From assembly GCA_023229545.1 (NCBI GenBank), contig JALNZB010000013.1:21725-85724 (forward strand): a stretch of 64,000 nt of DNA, in the 5' to 3' direction. The notes under the pieces are model-generated. The model saw nothing but the letters and a program-made list of their open reading frames with translations. It ran no database searches and was not told where the DNA came from. The stretch comes from Sulfuritalea sp. Its GTDB lineage: Bacteria > Pseudomonadota > Gammaproteobacteria > Burkholderiales > Rhodocyclaceae. The position numbers and the translations under genes were made by a program. Below are positions 43,605-52,825 of this stretch, one piece after another. Numbering within the stretch: the first letter of the stretch is position 1; the number at the start of each line of letters is the position of its first letter.

Positions 43605-44810
43605 TCAGTCGGTAAGGCTGCCGCTGGCTTTGAGTTGGGCGATGTCGTCCTGCGGCAGAACGTTCAGCACGCGTGCGCCGATGATGGCAATCGTGAAGAC
43701 GATGCCGAAGCCGCCGATGCTGAGCAAAATTTCCGGCAGACTGGGTACGTAGTGCTCGATGGCACCGTCGTAGAAGCTGCTGGTCGCCGTCATGCCTGGA
43801 AATATTTCCATCGGGAAGGCCTGGCCGCCGACGATCAGAACATAGAGGTGACACAGGGCACCGAAGATAACCAGCACAGCAGCGGTGGTAACAGCGCCGG
43901 GCTTGGGCCAAATCCGCGGATGGAAGATCAGCAACAGCGGCAGCAGCGTGCCGAGCAGAACGAAACCGCCCCAGTACAGCATTGGGAAGATGCCGCCGTC
44001 GATGAGAATGAAGTGCTCGAAGTCGCCCTGCTTGGCATAGTATTCGCTGGTCAGATGGTAGACGCTGACAAAGTAGAACACGGCGCCGATATAGATGCCG
44101 AGCAGGTTTTTCATGCGCTTGAGCACCGCCGGGTCCAGCACCATGTTGCTCCAGCCGTACAACACGCGCTGAATTATCAGGAATATCGCCAGCCCCCAGG
44201 CAAACGAACTGATGATGAACATCGGCGCCAGAACCGCCGTGCCGTAGGCCTGACGCGCCACGATAAAGCCAAAAATGGAGCCGGTGCCGGTGGTCAGCAT
44301 CAGGCGCCAGATAAGATTCGCCAGGTCGACCGTCTTCGAGTACCGGTTCATGCGCGGTTCCATCAGCGTCCACAAGTAGAGCGACGTGAGGGTCAGGAAG
44401 GTCGGATAGAAAATGATGTTGAGGCCGAACTCGGAGGTCGGATTAAGGTGCGTCAAGGCGACGGGCAGGCGGTCGGCGCGTCCCAGATCGAGCATGATGA
44501 CGGACAGACCGGCGGCCAGCAGGGCGATTGCCAGCAAGCAGGCAAGTCGCGCCCTGGGTTTATAGACATTCTTGCCGAACAGCGTGCCGATCGAGGCGAC
44601 CATCATCACGCCCGAGGCGGAGATAATCAGAAAAATCGCAAAAACGTGAGGCAGGGCCCAAGGGATCTGGTTCGTCATGTTGGTGACGATATGCCCCATG
44701 TGCTCCATGTAGTACGCAGCGGCGACGCCGATGGCAGCGACCAGTCCGCCGGCAGCGACAAGCAGGTAAAACGCGGGGCCTTCTTTGTAGCGAAAATTGG
44801 GTGTGAACAT
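43605..44810 (-). CDS. dsrP: DsrP, NrfD-family quinone-interacting membrane subunit
   Basis: A 401-residue NrfD-family protein with about ten transmembrane helices. It is the quinone-reactive membrane partner of DsrO and DsrJ in the DsrMKJOP complex. FILIDGGIFPMLYWGGFVLL and HPRIWPKPGAV loops separate helices. The stop codon is preceded by a short soluble tail. It begins two bases after the dsrO stop. Confidence 0.95.
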   Translation of the reverse strand: MFTPNFRYKEGPAFYLLVAAGGLVAAIGVAAAYYMEHMGHIVTNMTNQIPWALPHVFAIFLIISASGVMMVASIGTLFGKNVYKPRARLACLLAIALLAAGLSVIMLDLGRADRLPVALTHLNPTSEFGLNIIFYPTFLTLTSLYLWTLMEPRMNRYSKTVDLANLIWRLMLTTGTGSIFGFIVARQAYGTAVLAPMFIISSFAWGLAIFLIIQRVLYGWSNMVLDPAVLKRMKNLLGIYIGAVFYFVSVYHLTSEYYAKQGDFEHFILIDGGIFPMLYWGGFVLLGTLLPLLLIFHPRIWPKPGAVTTAAVLVIFGALCHLYVLIVGGQAFPMEIFPGMTATSSFYDGAIEHYVPSLPEILLSIGGFGIVFTIAIIGARVLNVLPQDDIAQLKASGSLTD

Positions 44811-44812
44811 GG

Positions 44813-45547
44813 TCAGATTCCCTGGTAGCGCACGCCGGTGTCGAGCTTGAGATCGGCGCGCACCTGACGGCTGCTGACTTCCCGGATACGCTTATAAATG
44901 TCGCTGTTCGGGTCGTTGAGATCGCCGAAAATCATGGCGCCGTTGGTGCAGGCTTCGACGCAGGCGGGCTTCAGTCCGCGGTCGACGCGCTGGACGCAGA
45001 AGGTGCAGGCTTCGACGCAGCCCTGGCCGCGCGGCACCTCCGGATTTTGTGTCGTCAGCGCCTGGTGCCCGAAAGAGCGCGCCTTGTACGGGCAGGCCAT
45101 CATGCAGTAGCGGCAGCCGATGCAGATGTGGCGGTCGACCAGCACAATGCCGTCGGCGCGCTTGAACGATGCGCCGGTCGGGCAGACGTCGACGCAAGGC
45201 GGCTTGGCGCAGTGCTGGCACATCATCGGCAGCGAATGCGTCTTGCCGGTGCTGGTCTCGACCAGATTGATCTTGCGGATCCACTGTGCGCGCTGGCGCG
45301 GATTGGCGACCTTCTCGACGATGCCGTTTTCGGTGGCGCAGGCGCCGACGCAGGCATCGCAGTCGGATTTGCACTTGTTGCTGTCGATGAGCAAACCGTA
45401 GCGCACCTTGCTCGATGCGAGCTTGCCCTGCGCCGAAGCGGCCTCGATCAGGCGGATGCCCGGTGCTATGGCGACGAAGCCCAAGCCGGCGGCCATCGTG
45501 GCGGATGCCGCGAGGAAGCCGCGGCGCGTGTTCTTGCTGTCGCTCAT
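44813..45547 (-). CDS. dsrO: DsrO, periplasmic ferredoxin-like subunit
   Basis: A 244-residue periplasmic iron-sulfur protein with a Tat signal (NTRRGFLAASATMAAGLGFV). Four [4Fe-4S] motifs are visible: CKSDCDACVGACATEN, CQHCAKPPCVDVCPTG, CIGCRYCMMACP and CTFCVQRVDRGLKPACVEAC. It transfers electrons between DsrJ and DsrP. ATG overlaps the dsrJ stop by four bases. Confidence 0.96.
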   Translation of the reverse strand: MSDSKNTRRGFLAASATMAAGLGFVAIAPGIRLIEAASAQGKLASSKVRYGLLIDSNKCKSDCDACVGACATENGIVEKVANPRQRAQWIRKINLVETSTGKTHSLPMMCQHCAKPPCVDVCPTGASFKRADGIVLVDRHICIGCRYCMMACPYKARSFGHQALTTQNPEVPRGQGCVEACTFCVQRVDRGLKPACVEACTNGAMIFGDLNDPNSDIYKRIREVSSRQVRADLKLDTGVRYQGI

Positions 45548-45948
45548 GGCTTGAGTCCCATAGTCGGCGGGGCGCTGGCCGTCGCCTTGTAGTTCGCCTT
45601 GGGCTGATGGCAATCCCAGCAGTCGAGCTTGACCGCGGCGTAGGCGTGACAGGCTTCGCAGAAATTATCCCTGCTGCCGAGCACCGAGCCGTTGATCTTG
45701 CTGGCGTGACACTGGATGCAGCCGTTGAGGCTGACCTTGGTGTCGCGTTCGCCCATGCGCATCGTCCGGTTGCGCTGATGCTTGAGCATTTCCATGTGGT
45801 TGCGGCGCATTTCCTCGACCGGCGCCACGCACTGACCCGGAGTCTCGATGGTCGGCGTGGGTTTCGGCACGCGTCCCGCATCCGCAACGGCTGGCTGGGC
45901 CAGCGCGGCTATTGAAAACAGCATAACGGCGAGGACGCGCTTGAACAT
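45544..45948 (-). CDS. dsrJ: DsrJ, periplasmic triheme cytochrome c
   Basis: A 134-residue cytochrome with a Sec signal or anchor (about 3-22) and three CxxCH haem sites: CIQCH, CEACH and CWDCH. An additional cysteine in ETPGQCVAPVEEM corresponds to the cysteine proposed as an unusual haem ligand in Allochromatium DsrJ. Part of DsrMKJOP. Three bases separate it from the dsrL stop. Confidence 0.95.
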   Translation of the reverse strand: MFKRVLAVMLFSIAALAQPAVADAGRVPKPTPTIETPGQCVAPVEEMRRNHMEMLKHQRNRTMRMGERDTKVSLNGCIQCHASKINGSVLGSRDNFCEACHAYAAVKLDCWDCHQPKANYKATASAPPTMGLKP

Positions 45949-45951
45949 GTC

Positions 45952-47856
45952 TTACTCGCCCAAACCCATCTGGATGTAACCGGTCGGGCAAACATCCTTG
46001 CAGATGTGGCAGCCGACACACTTGTCGTACTCGGTGGTGACGTAGCGACCTGTGGTGGCTTGCGCCTTGGGCACCTTCTTCACCGCTCCTTGCGGGCAAT
46101 AGACGACGCAGTTGTCGCACTCGAAGCACATGCCGCAACTCATGCAGCGCTTGGCTTCCGCTTGCGCCTGGGCCTCGGTCAGCGAGATCATGCGTTCCTC
46201 GCTGTTGCCGATCACGTTCGAGGTGTCGATCTTCTTCATGTCGCGCACTTTGCGCGGCGTGTAAGTGAAGTGAGCCAGGAACAGTTCCTCAGGCTTGACC
46301 ACGGTGCGATCCGAGCGGTTGTCGTAATTGTGGATGGCGATGCTGGAATCGCACGTGCCGCGCAGCGGCTCGCTCGCTGGCGTGAGCTTGATCCCCTTCT
46401 CGGTCAACTTGCCCGTCAGGTCGAACAGGTTCTTGTCGACCTTGGGCCGCTTTTCAACCGTCCTGCCCATGACGTAGTCGTCGATGCCTTCGGCGGCGAT
46501 GCGACCGTGACCAATGGCCGTGGTGAGAAGATCGGGATAAACGGCGTCGCCGCCGATGAACACGCCGGGAGTTCCGACGGCCTGGAAGGCTTTGTCGATA
46601 TTGGCGAGATTCTTCGCGTTCTTGACGCCGCCCATGTCATCCCATTCCACGGATTGGCCCATGGCGGCAACGATGAGGTCGCAGGGAATGTCGTATTCGG
46701 AACCTTCCTTGACGGCCATCTTCTTGTTGACCCACTCGACCTTGGCCACCCGCAGCGCGGTTGCCCTGCCGTCGGCGCCCTTGACCACGGAGACGGGAAT
46801 GACGTGAATCTGTATCTCGCCGCCCTCTTGAACGACGGCGTTGATTTCAATTTCGTCGGCAGGCATTTCCTCAATGGTGCGGCGATAGGCGACCATGACC
46901 TTGCCGTTTTCGCGCTGGCCCTTGGCGTTGAGGCTGCCGGTACGCAACGCTACGGCAGCAACGTCCATTGCCGTGTTGCCGCCGCCGATGACGACAACGC
47001 GCTCCTTGAAATCGGTCAGTTTGTCTTCATTGAAATCGCGCAGGAACTTGAGTCCGTCGATGCAGTTCGGGGCGTCGGCGCCCGGGATGTCCAGGCGGTT
47101 GCCTTTTTGCGCGCCGATAGCGATGAAGACCGCGTCAAAGTCACGCTTCAGATCTTCGAAGCTGACATCCTTGCCGACACGCGTGTTGAGACGAACCTCG
47201 ACGCCCATGTCGATGATGCGCTTGACTTCCTTGTCAACCAGACCATGGTCGGCACGGTAGGACGGCAGGCCGAACGCCAGCATGCCGCCGAGCTTGCCGT
47301 AGGCGTCGAATATGACGCAGGCGTGGCCCTTCTTGCGCAACTGATAGGCGCAGGCCAAGCCGCCGACGCCGCCGCCGATGATGGCGACGCGCTTGCCGGT
47401 TTCCTTCGCGGGCTTGGCGAAGCCGAGACCGTTTTCAATCGCGTAGTTGCCGAGGAACTGCTCGACCGAGTTGATGCCGACGTAGTCCTCCACCTTGGAG
47501 CGGTTGCAGCCGCCCTGGCACGGGGCCGGGCAGACGCGGCCCATGACGGCCGGGAAGGGGTTGCAGTCGGTGAGGCGACGCCAGGCGTATTCCTGCCACG
47601 GCATGGTCGGCTTGCCGTCAGCGCCGACGGGCGGCTTTTCGATGCCGCGCACGATGTTGAGATAGCTGCGAATATCTTCGCCGGCCGGGCAGCTACCCTG
47701 GCAGGGCGGCGTCTCCTGGACATAGGTCGGGCACTTGAAAGAGGCGTCGGCCTCGAGAATCTTGTCCTGCCAACGTTTCCATGCTCTGTCGCCGTTGCGG
47801 AACAGGCGGAAGGTCAGTTGGGTGTTGGTTTGTTCATTGGTAAGGGGTGCCGACAT
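45952..47856 (-). CDS. dsrL: DsrL, NAD(P)-linked iron-sulfur flavoprotein
   Basis: A 634-residue protein of the GltD-like family, needed for oxidative Dsr function. The N-terminal cluster region is CQGSCPAGEDIRSYLNIV; the FAD fold starts VAIIGGGVGGLACAYQL (about 160) and the NAD(P) fold VVVIGGGNTAMDVAAVAL (about 287). The C-terminus has CMSCGMCFECDNCVVYCP and CVGCHICKDVCP. In sulfur oxidisers it links DsrAB electrons to NAD(P)+. Located between dsrK and dsrJ as in Allochromatium. Confidence 0.95.
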   Translation of the reverse strand: MSAPLTNEQTNTQLTFRLFRNGDRAWKRWQDKILEADASFKCPTYVQETPPCQGSCPAGEDIRSYLNIVRGIEKPPVGADGKPTMPWQEYAWRRLTDCNPFPAVMGRVCPAPCQGGCNRSKVEDYVGINSVEQFLGNYAIENGLGFAKPAKETGKRVAIIGGGVGGLACAYQLRKKGHACVIFDAYGKLGGMLAFGLPSYRADHGLVDKEVKRIIDMGVEVRLNTRVGKDVSFEDLKRDFDAVFIAIGAQKGNRLDIPGADAPNCIDGLKFLRDFNEDKLTDFKERVVVIGGGNTAMDVAAVALRTGSLNAKGQRENGKVMVAYRRTIEEMPADEIEINAVVQEGGEIQIHVIPVSVVKGADGRATALRVAKVEWVNKKMAVKEGSEYDIPCDLIVAAMGQSVEWDDMGGVKNAKNLANIDKAFQAVGTPGVFIGGDAVYPDLLTTAIGHGRIAAEGIDDYVMGRTVEKRPKVDKNLFDLTGKLTEKGIKLTPASEPLRGTCDSSIAIHNYDNRSDRTVVKPEELFLAHFTYTPRKVRDMKKIDTSNVIGNSEERMISLTEAQAQAEAKRCMSCGMCFECDNCVVYCPQGAVKKVPKAQATTGRYVTTEYDKCVGCHICKDVCPTGYIQMGLGE

Positions 47857-47895
47857 GGTGGTCTCCGTGATTTCTCTATGTGCTATGTGTTGCGA

Positions 47896-49434
47896 TTACT
47901 TGTCGCCAAGGCGGATCGCCGTGCTGACCAACTGATGTACGCCGCCGATCATGCTTGACTTGAAGCCGTAGAAAGGCAGCACCTTGCTGAACTGGGCCTT
48001 GCAGATGGCGCATATCGTGGCCAGGAAATTCACGCCCTGGCCGTCGACCACCTGCTTGATTGTCTCCATGCGCGGCAACGCGCCCTTGACGCGGAGTTCC
48101 ATCAGGTCGTCGGTAAGGACGCCGCCGCCGCCGCCGCAGCAGAAGGTCTGCTCGTGCGTGGTGCCGGGCCTCATTTCGACGTACTTGTTCGCGACTGCAT
48201 GAATGATGCTGCGCGGAATCTCGAACTGGCCGCCGGGGGCATCCCCCATGCGCGAGCCGCGAGCGACGTTGCAGGAATCGTGGAAGGTGATGATGCGGTG
48301 ATCGTTGGCTTCCTTGTCGAAGGAAATCGCGCCGCGCTGGATCAGGTCCCAGGTAAATTCGCAGATGTGACTCGGCTGCTTGTAGCGATGGTCGAGCTGG
48401 CTCTGCAACTGTATGGCAAAGGGATCGCTGGCGCCGGCGCCGACGCCGGTCAGGGTGTTCCAGAAACTGTAGGCGACGCGCCAGGCGTGGCCGCATTCGC
48501 CGACGACGATGCGCTTGACGCCGAGTTCCAGCGCCGCTTCGCGCACGCGCATGGCGATCTTGCGCAATTGGTCGTAGTTGCCGATGAACATGCCGAAGTT
48601 GCCGGCTTCCGAGGCCTTCGACGACATCGTCCATGAGATGCCTGCGGCATGAAACACCTTGCCGTAGCCGATCAGACTCTCGATGTGCGGCTCGGCGAAG
48701 AAATCGGCGGAAGGCGTGACCAGCAGCACTTCGGCGCCCTGCACATCGAGCGGGTACTGAATGTCGATGCCGGTGTCTTCCTTGACATCCTCCATCAAGC
48801 CTTCCAGCGTGTTCTCCAGCGCCGGGCCGGGCAGGCCGAGGTTGTTGCCGATCTTGTGCACCTTGCCGATAATCTCGTTCGAGTACTTCTGGCCGTAGCC
48901 GACCGAAGCGAGCAATTCGCGGCCCGCCATGGTGACTTCGGCGGTGTCGATGCCGTAGGGGCAGAACACCGAGCAACGGCGGCATTCGGAGCACTGGTGA
49001 TAGTACGTGTACCACTCGTCGAGCACTTCCCGGGTCAGGTCGCGGGCGCCGACGAGGGCGGGGAACAGCTTGCCGGCCGGTGTGAAGTAACGGCGATAGA
49101 CGCTGCGCATCAGGTCCTGACGCGCCACCGGCATGTTCTTCGGGTCTTGCGTGCCGATGAAGTAGTGGCACTTGTCGGTGCAGGCGCCGCAATGCACGCA
49201 GGCATCCATGTACACCTTGAGCGAGCGGTACTTGCCGAGCAGTTCGCCCATCTTGGCGATCACCGCGTCGTGCGTGTCCTGCCAGTTTTCGGCGAGTTGC
49301 GTGGGGAAGCCGAGGGCTTCCTGGACTTTGTCGTTGGCGACGAAGGGTTTCAAGCCGGCCATCGATCCGGGCTGCATCACCGGAATCGTCGGATACTCGC
49401 GGAAGGCTGGCGCCTTGATTTCGGGACCGGCCAT
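47896..49434 (-). CDS. dsrK: DsrK, HdrD-like catalytic subunit of DsrMKJOP
   Basis: A 512-residue cytosolic subunit related to heterodisulfide reductase HdrD. Two [4Fe-4S] motifs, CVHCGACTDKCHYF and CSECRRCSVFCPYG, are followed by CCG-type regions (HDSCNVARGSR and FCCGGGGGVLTDD) that hold the catalytic non-cubane-type cluster thought to act on the DsrC disulfide or trisulfide. The start is at MAGPEIKAP, one base after the dsrM stop; the frame continues upstream only inside dsrM. Confidence 0.96.
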   Translation of the reverse strand: MAGPEIKAPAFREYPTIPVMQPGSMAGLKPFVANDKVQEALGFPTQLAENWQDTHDAVIAKMGELLGKYRSLKVYMDACVHCGACTDKCHYFIGTQDPKNMPVARQDLMRSVYRRYFTPAGKLFPALVGARDLTREVLDEWYTYYHQCSECRRCSVFCPYGIDTAEVTMAGRELLASVGYGQKYSNEIIGKVHKIGNNLGLPGPALENTLEGLMEDVKEDTGIDIQYPLDVQGAEVLLVTPSADFFAEPHIESLIGYGKVFHAAGISWTMSSKASEAGNFGMFIGNYDQLRKIAMRVREAALELGVKRIVVGECGHAWRVAYSFWNTLTGVGAGASDPFAIQLQSQLDHRYKQPSHICEFTWDLIQRGAISFDKEANDHRIITFHDSCNVARGSRMGDAPGGQFEIPRSIIHAVANKYVEMRPGTTHEQTFCCGGGGGVLTDDLMELRVKGALPRMETIKQVVDGQGVNFLATICAICKAQFSKVLPFYGFKSSMIGGVHQLVSTAIRLGDK

Positions 49435-49435
49435 T

Positions 49436-50161
49436 TTAGTTCTTCGCCTCCAGCTTGGCGGCCCAGGGGGCCAGATGACGGACTTCGCGTGGATTGTCGG
49501 CCTGGTTGCGGCTCGGACTGAAGAAAATCCCGGGGGCATGCAAGAGCTTGCTGAACGGGAACACGATCAGCAGCAGCGCGACACAGAACAGATGAACGTG
49601 GAGTCCGGCGTGGTCCGGTAGCGGCTGAATGTCGAACATCATGAGGCCGAGAAAGAAAGTCTTCACGGCGACGATGTCGGTGTGCACCAGAAACTTCATG
49701 CCAAGCCCGGAGACCGCGATCAGCAGCAGCAAAGCAAGCATCAGGTGATCGGAAAAAGTCGAGATATAGCGGATGCGCTCGACCAGAAAGCGTCTTGCCC
49801 AGAGGCCAGCGAGACCGGCGGCCATGACCAGGCCGGCATACAGGCCGAAGGGCTGGACCAAAACGACCCAAGTCCAGACCGGCTCGGGGAAGTAGCGCAA
49901 GTGGCGCATCGTCACCAAGGCAAAGCCGACGTGGAACATCGCGGCGAAGATCCATATCCAGAGATTGGACTTGAACAGGCTCTCGAACATCACCACTTCG
50001 CGCGCCATGCGCAGCACCACGCCGCCCGTCGTTGTCGGCGCCGGGGTAGTGGGGATCAATAGTGGCGCCGGCGTACGGGCAAAGTCGACGATTTTGCGCA
50101 CCAGCCCGACCACGAACAGGGCTGTGGCAACGTAGAACATGAGCGCAAAGAAAAGGTTCAT
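49436..50161 (-). CDS. dsrM: DsrM, cytochrome b-like membrane subunit
   Basis: A 241-residue NarI-type membrane protein with about five or six helices. Histidines in AAMFHVGFALVTMRHLRYF and LPDHAGLHVHLFCVALLL are candidates for haem b ligands. It exchanges electrons between DsrK and the quinone pool. A gap of 102 bases separates it from dsrC; part of the gap could hold an internal regulatory site. Confidence 0.94.
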   Translation of the reverse strand: MNLFFALMFYVATALFVVGLVRKIVDFARTPAPLLIPTTPAPTTTGGVVLRMAREVVMFESLFKSNLWIWIFAAMFHVGFALVTMRHLRYFPEPVWTWVVLVQPFGLYAGLVMAAGLAGLWARRFLVERIRYISTFSDHLMLALLLLIAVSGLGMKFLVHTDIVAVKTFFLGLMMFDIQPLPDHAGLHVHLFCVALLLIVFPFSKLLHAPGIFFSPSRNQADNPREVRHLAPWAAKLEAKN

Positions 50162-50263
50162 GAAAAATCTTTCACCACGGCGGACACGGCAACACGGCGC
50201 AACAGGGCGGAAAACAAAGTCTTCTCGACTTTCGCCGCGAAGGCCGTGGTTAGTCGGATTTTC

Positions 50264-50599
50264 TTAGATGCAACCGGTGGGCTTGGGCAGGCCGGCGATC
50301 TTGCACGCCTGCTTGGCCGGGCCGTAGGGGAACAGCTCATACAGGTACTGGCTGTTGCCTTTCTCCGGGCCGAGTTTCTTGCCGATGGCCTTGGTCAGCA
50401 CGCGTACTGCCGGGGCGATCTGGAACTCGTTGTAGTACTCGCGCAGGAAGTTGACCACTTCCCAGTGTTGCTCGGTCAAGGGAAGGTTCTCGGTCTGGGC
50501 CAGGTAGGCGCCGATATCCTCGTTCCAGTCGGTAATGTTTGCAAGGTAGCCTTCCTCGTCGGTTTCGAAGGTCTTGCCGTTGACTTCGCACATAGCCAT
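50264..50599 (-). CDS. dsrC: DsrC, sulfur-carrier substrate protein
   Basis: A 111-residue DsrC with both redox cysteines: Cys99 (CysB) in PAKQACKIAG and penultimate Cys110 (CysA) in KPTGC. DsrC carries sulfur to DsrAB and, as persulfide or trisulfide, is the substrate of DsrMK. Three ATGs are clustered; AAGGAG is six bases before the one at 50599, so that start is chosen. The in-frame extension upstream is not real. Confidence 0.96.
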   Translation of the reverse strand: MAMCEVNGKTFETDEEGYLANITDWNEDIGAYLAQTENLPLTEQHWEVVNFLREYYNEFQIAPAVRVLTKAIGKKLGPEKGNSQYLYELFPYGPAKQACKIAGLPKPTGCI

Positions 50600-50645
50600 C
50601 ATTGACTCCTTAAATAAACTGTTGGGTGGGGTAAGCCGTCTCGGA

Positions 50646-50945
50646 CTAAAGCCAGGACTGGCAGTTTTTGTTTTCGGCGACGAGGTCGACGAAGCCGGCG
50701 TAGTCGACCAGCGTGACGCCATCCATGACGCGGTCAGCGATACCACGGGCATCGACATCCGGCGCCAGGGCGCAGACCTTGAACTTGCCCAGGGCGGCCT
50801 TCAGCTTCGACTCGGCGGCGTTGCCCTTGACGACGGCATAGACGCCGTCTTCGATGAGCAGCACGGTGCCGCCTGCTTGCGCGACGCGCAGGCAGGAATC
50901 CAGCGTATTGCGGTCCTGGGGCGACTTATTGACGATATGCAGCAT
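50646..50945 (-). CDS. dsrH: DsrH, subunit of the DsrEFH sulfur-transfer complex
   Basis: A 99-residue TusB/DsrH family protein: MLHIVNKSP start, GGTVLLIEDGVYAV core and a Cys at residue 18 near the position of the conserved Allochromatium Cys20. It forms the alpha2beta2gamma2 DsrEFH hexamer, which receives sulfur from TusA and passes it to DsrC. Confidence 0.95.
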   Translation of the reverse strand: MLHIVNKSPQDRNTLDSCLRVAQAGGTVLLIEDGVYAVVKGNAAESKLKAALGKFKVCALAPDVDARGIADRVMDGVTLVDYAGFVDLVAENKNCQSWL

Positions 50946-50959
50946 GTTCTCTCTCTCCC

Positions 50960-51334
50960 TTAAAAGCTGAGGACAACGTCCTGCTCTTCCATGAGTTTGC
51001 CCAGTTCGGCGCTTGACATCACGGTGACATCGACCAGCAGGTCGTCTTCAGTCAGGCCGCGGGCGTCCAGTGCTTCCTTTTCGACGTACAGCTTCTCGAT
51101 GTCGTAGCCATCCAGGGCGCGGTAGGTGGGCGAGAAGTTCTTGTTCTCGATGCCCTTGGTCTGCTGCCCCTTCTTCAACTGGAATACGCCATCGTCGAGG
51201 AAGGCAAGGCTGACATCCTGATCGAACGCCGCCGAAATCAATACGACTTCCAGCGATTCGAGCGCATAGATGGTGCCGTAGGGCGCCTTGCGATTGACGA
51301 ACATGAACTTCTTGACTACGCCTTCTTCGGACAT
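50960..51334 (-). CDS. dsrF: DsrF, subunit of the DsrEFH sulfur-transfer complex
   Basis: A 124-residue TusC/DsrF family protein with KFMFVNRKAPYGTIYALESLE split across the N-terminus and a normal family length. DsrF lacks an active cysteine in other species and none is visible here. It lies 14 bases before dsrH and 11 bases after dsrE. Confidence 0.94.
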   Translation of the reverse strand: MSEEGVVKKFMFVNRKAPYGTIYALESLEVVLISAAFDQDVSLAFLDDGVFQLKKGQQTKGIENKNFSPTYRALDGYDIEKLYVEKEALDARGLTEDDLLVDVTVMSSAELGKLMEEQDVVLSF

Positions 51335-51345
51335 CTTGTCCTCCC

Positions 51346-51705
51346 CTAATCGCCGAAGGTGACGAGGCGATCCGCCTCGATACCGGCTTCAACCAGTTGA
51401 CCGAGTCCCGAGATGCGGAAACCCGGCGCCAGGTTCTCGTCCCGGATGCCGCGCCGCAGAGCGGCGGCAACGCAGACCACGAGGTCGAGCTTGTGCTCTT
51501 CGGAGAACTTGGACCAGCGGGCGACGATGTTGCGGTCATCCTGCGGCGGCTCGGTCAGGCGGGTCGAATTGTTGACTCCGTCGTGATAGAAGAACACGCG
51601 ACGAATCTCGTGCCCCTTCTCCAGAGCCGCCTTGCAGAACAGGTATGCCGAATCGCTCGCCTGGTGCTGGTAGGGGCCTTCGTTGATGGTGATTGCAAAT
51701 TTCAT
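51346..51705 (-). CDS. dsrE: DsrE, sulfur-accepting subunit of DsrEFH
   Basis: A 119-residue TusD/DsrE family protein. ITINEGPYQHQASDSAYLF and VFFYHDGVNNSTRL are nearly invariant, and the persulfide-forming cysteine is Cys78 in LDLVVCVAAALRRGI. The loop after it is shorter than in Allochromatium DsrE. The presence of dsrEFH marks the operon as oxidative type. Confidence 0.96.
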   Translation of the reverse strand: MKFAITINEGPYQHQASDSAYLFCKAALEKGHEIRRVFFYHDGVNNSTRLTEPPQDDRNIVARWSKFSEEHKLDLVVCVAAALRRGIRDENLAPGFRISGLGQLVEAGIEADRLVTFGD

Positions 51706-51728
51706 GAGCAGTCTTTCCTGAATTAAGC

Positions 51729-52805
51729 TCAGAAGCGGATATGGGTCGAAGCGTTGAGGCTCTTGCGGGAACCGCGCCAGTCATCGATGAGATACTTGGT
51801 GAAGGGCAGACCGGTTTTCTCGAAGAAGCGCGGCCAGCCGATGCGATCGATCCAGTCGGCCATGCGTTCCCACGGACGGGCGTCGGCCTTGTAGGTCATC
51901 AGGATATTCTTGACGACGGCATTGACTTCGGGCCAGCGCGGCGCGTTGTTGGGCAGGTCGCTCGCCACCATCTTCATGAAGGTCGGTCGGCTGCGGGCAT
52001 TCGAGTTCTTGCCACCAACCCAGATCGAAATCCTGTTGAATTCCGGATCGTTGATCTGCATCGGCGGGCAGGGGGGGTAGCAGGCGCCGCAGCACATGCA
52101 TTTCCGCTCGTCGACTTCCAGTGAGGGCTTGCCATTCACCAGTGCCGGCCGGATAGCCGCCACCGGGCAGCGCGCCACCACGGTCGGGCGCTCGCAAACC
52201 ATGGAGACCATGTCGTGATTGATCTTGGGCGGCTTGGTGTATTGCACGATCACGGCAAGGTCGGCTTGACCGCCACAGTTGATCGAACAGCAGGAGGTGG
52301 ACAGGCGCACGCGGTTCGGCATTTCCTCGTGCTTGAACTCTTCATAGAGTTCATCCATCATCGACTTGACCACGCCCGAGGCGTCGGTGCCGGGGATGTC
52401 GCAGTGCAGCCAGCCCTGAGTGTGGGCGACCATCGAAACCGAATTGCCCGTGCCGCCGACCGGGTAGCCGTTCTTTTCCAGTTCGGCGATCAGCGGTGCA
52501 ACCTTTTTCTCGTCGCCGACGATGAACTCGATGTTGGAACGAATGGTGAAGCGGACGCGGCCTTCGCCGAACTTGTCGGCGATGTCGCACAACTGGCGGA
52601 TGGTCCATACATCCATTTGCCGTGCGGTGCCGGCGCGTACCGACCACACCTCGTCGCCATCGTGCGAGACATGGTGCAGCACGCCGGGACGGGGCCGGTC
52701 GTGGTATTTCCAGTTACCGTAGTTCTTGGCCAGTTTCGGGTGCAGAAAAGGTTTGTTGTCGGGCACGCCGCACTCGATTGCCCTGCGCATTTGTGGTTGA
52801 GCCAT
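51729..52805 (-). CDS. dsrB: Reverse-type dissimilatory sulfite reductase beta subunit DsrB
   Basis: A 358-residue subunit. Sirohaem/[4Fe-4S] site cysteines are in STSCCSINCGGQADLAV and VARCPVAAI, and a ferredoxin domain carries CMCCGACYPPCPP. With DsrA it forms the alpha2beta2 enzyme that, in sulfur oxidisers, turns DsrC-bound sulfane sulfur into sulfite. The frame is intact, unlike dsrA, and the gene starts 20 bases after dsrA. Confidence 0.97.
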   Translation of the reverse strand: MAQPQMRRAIECGVPDNKPFLHPKLAKNYGNWKYHDRPRPGVLHHVSHDGDEVWSVRAGTARQMDVWTIRQLCDIADKFGEGRVRFTIRSNIEFIVGDEKKVAPLIAELEKNGYPVGGTGNSVSMVAHTQGWLHCDIPGTDASGVVKSMMDELYEEFKHEEMPNRVRLSTSCCSINCGGQADLAVIVQYTKPPKINHDMVSMVCERPTVVARCPVAAIRPALVNGKPSLEVDERKCMCCGACYPPCPPMQINDPEFNRISIWVGGKNSNARSRPTFMKMVASDLPNNAPRWPEVNAVVKNILMTYKADARPWERMADWIDRIGWPRFFEKTGLPFTKYLIDDWRGSRKSLNASTHIRF

Positions 52806-52825
52806 GAGATTTTCTCCGAATGTAA

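Noticed and set aside
46006..47958. Long plus-strand frame (650 codons) opposite dsrL
   Set aside because: Shadow of dsrL; composition rich in Asp, Val and His as expected from the complementary strand.
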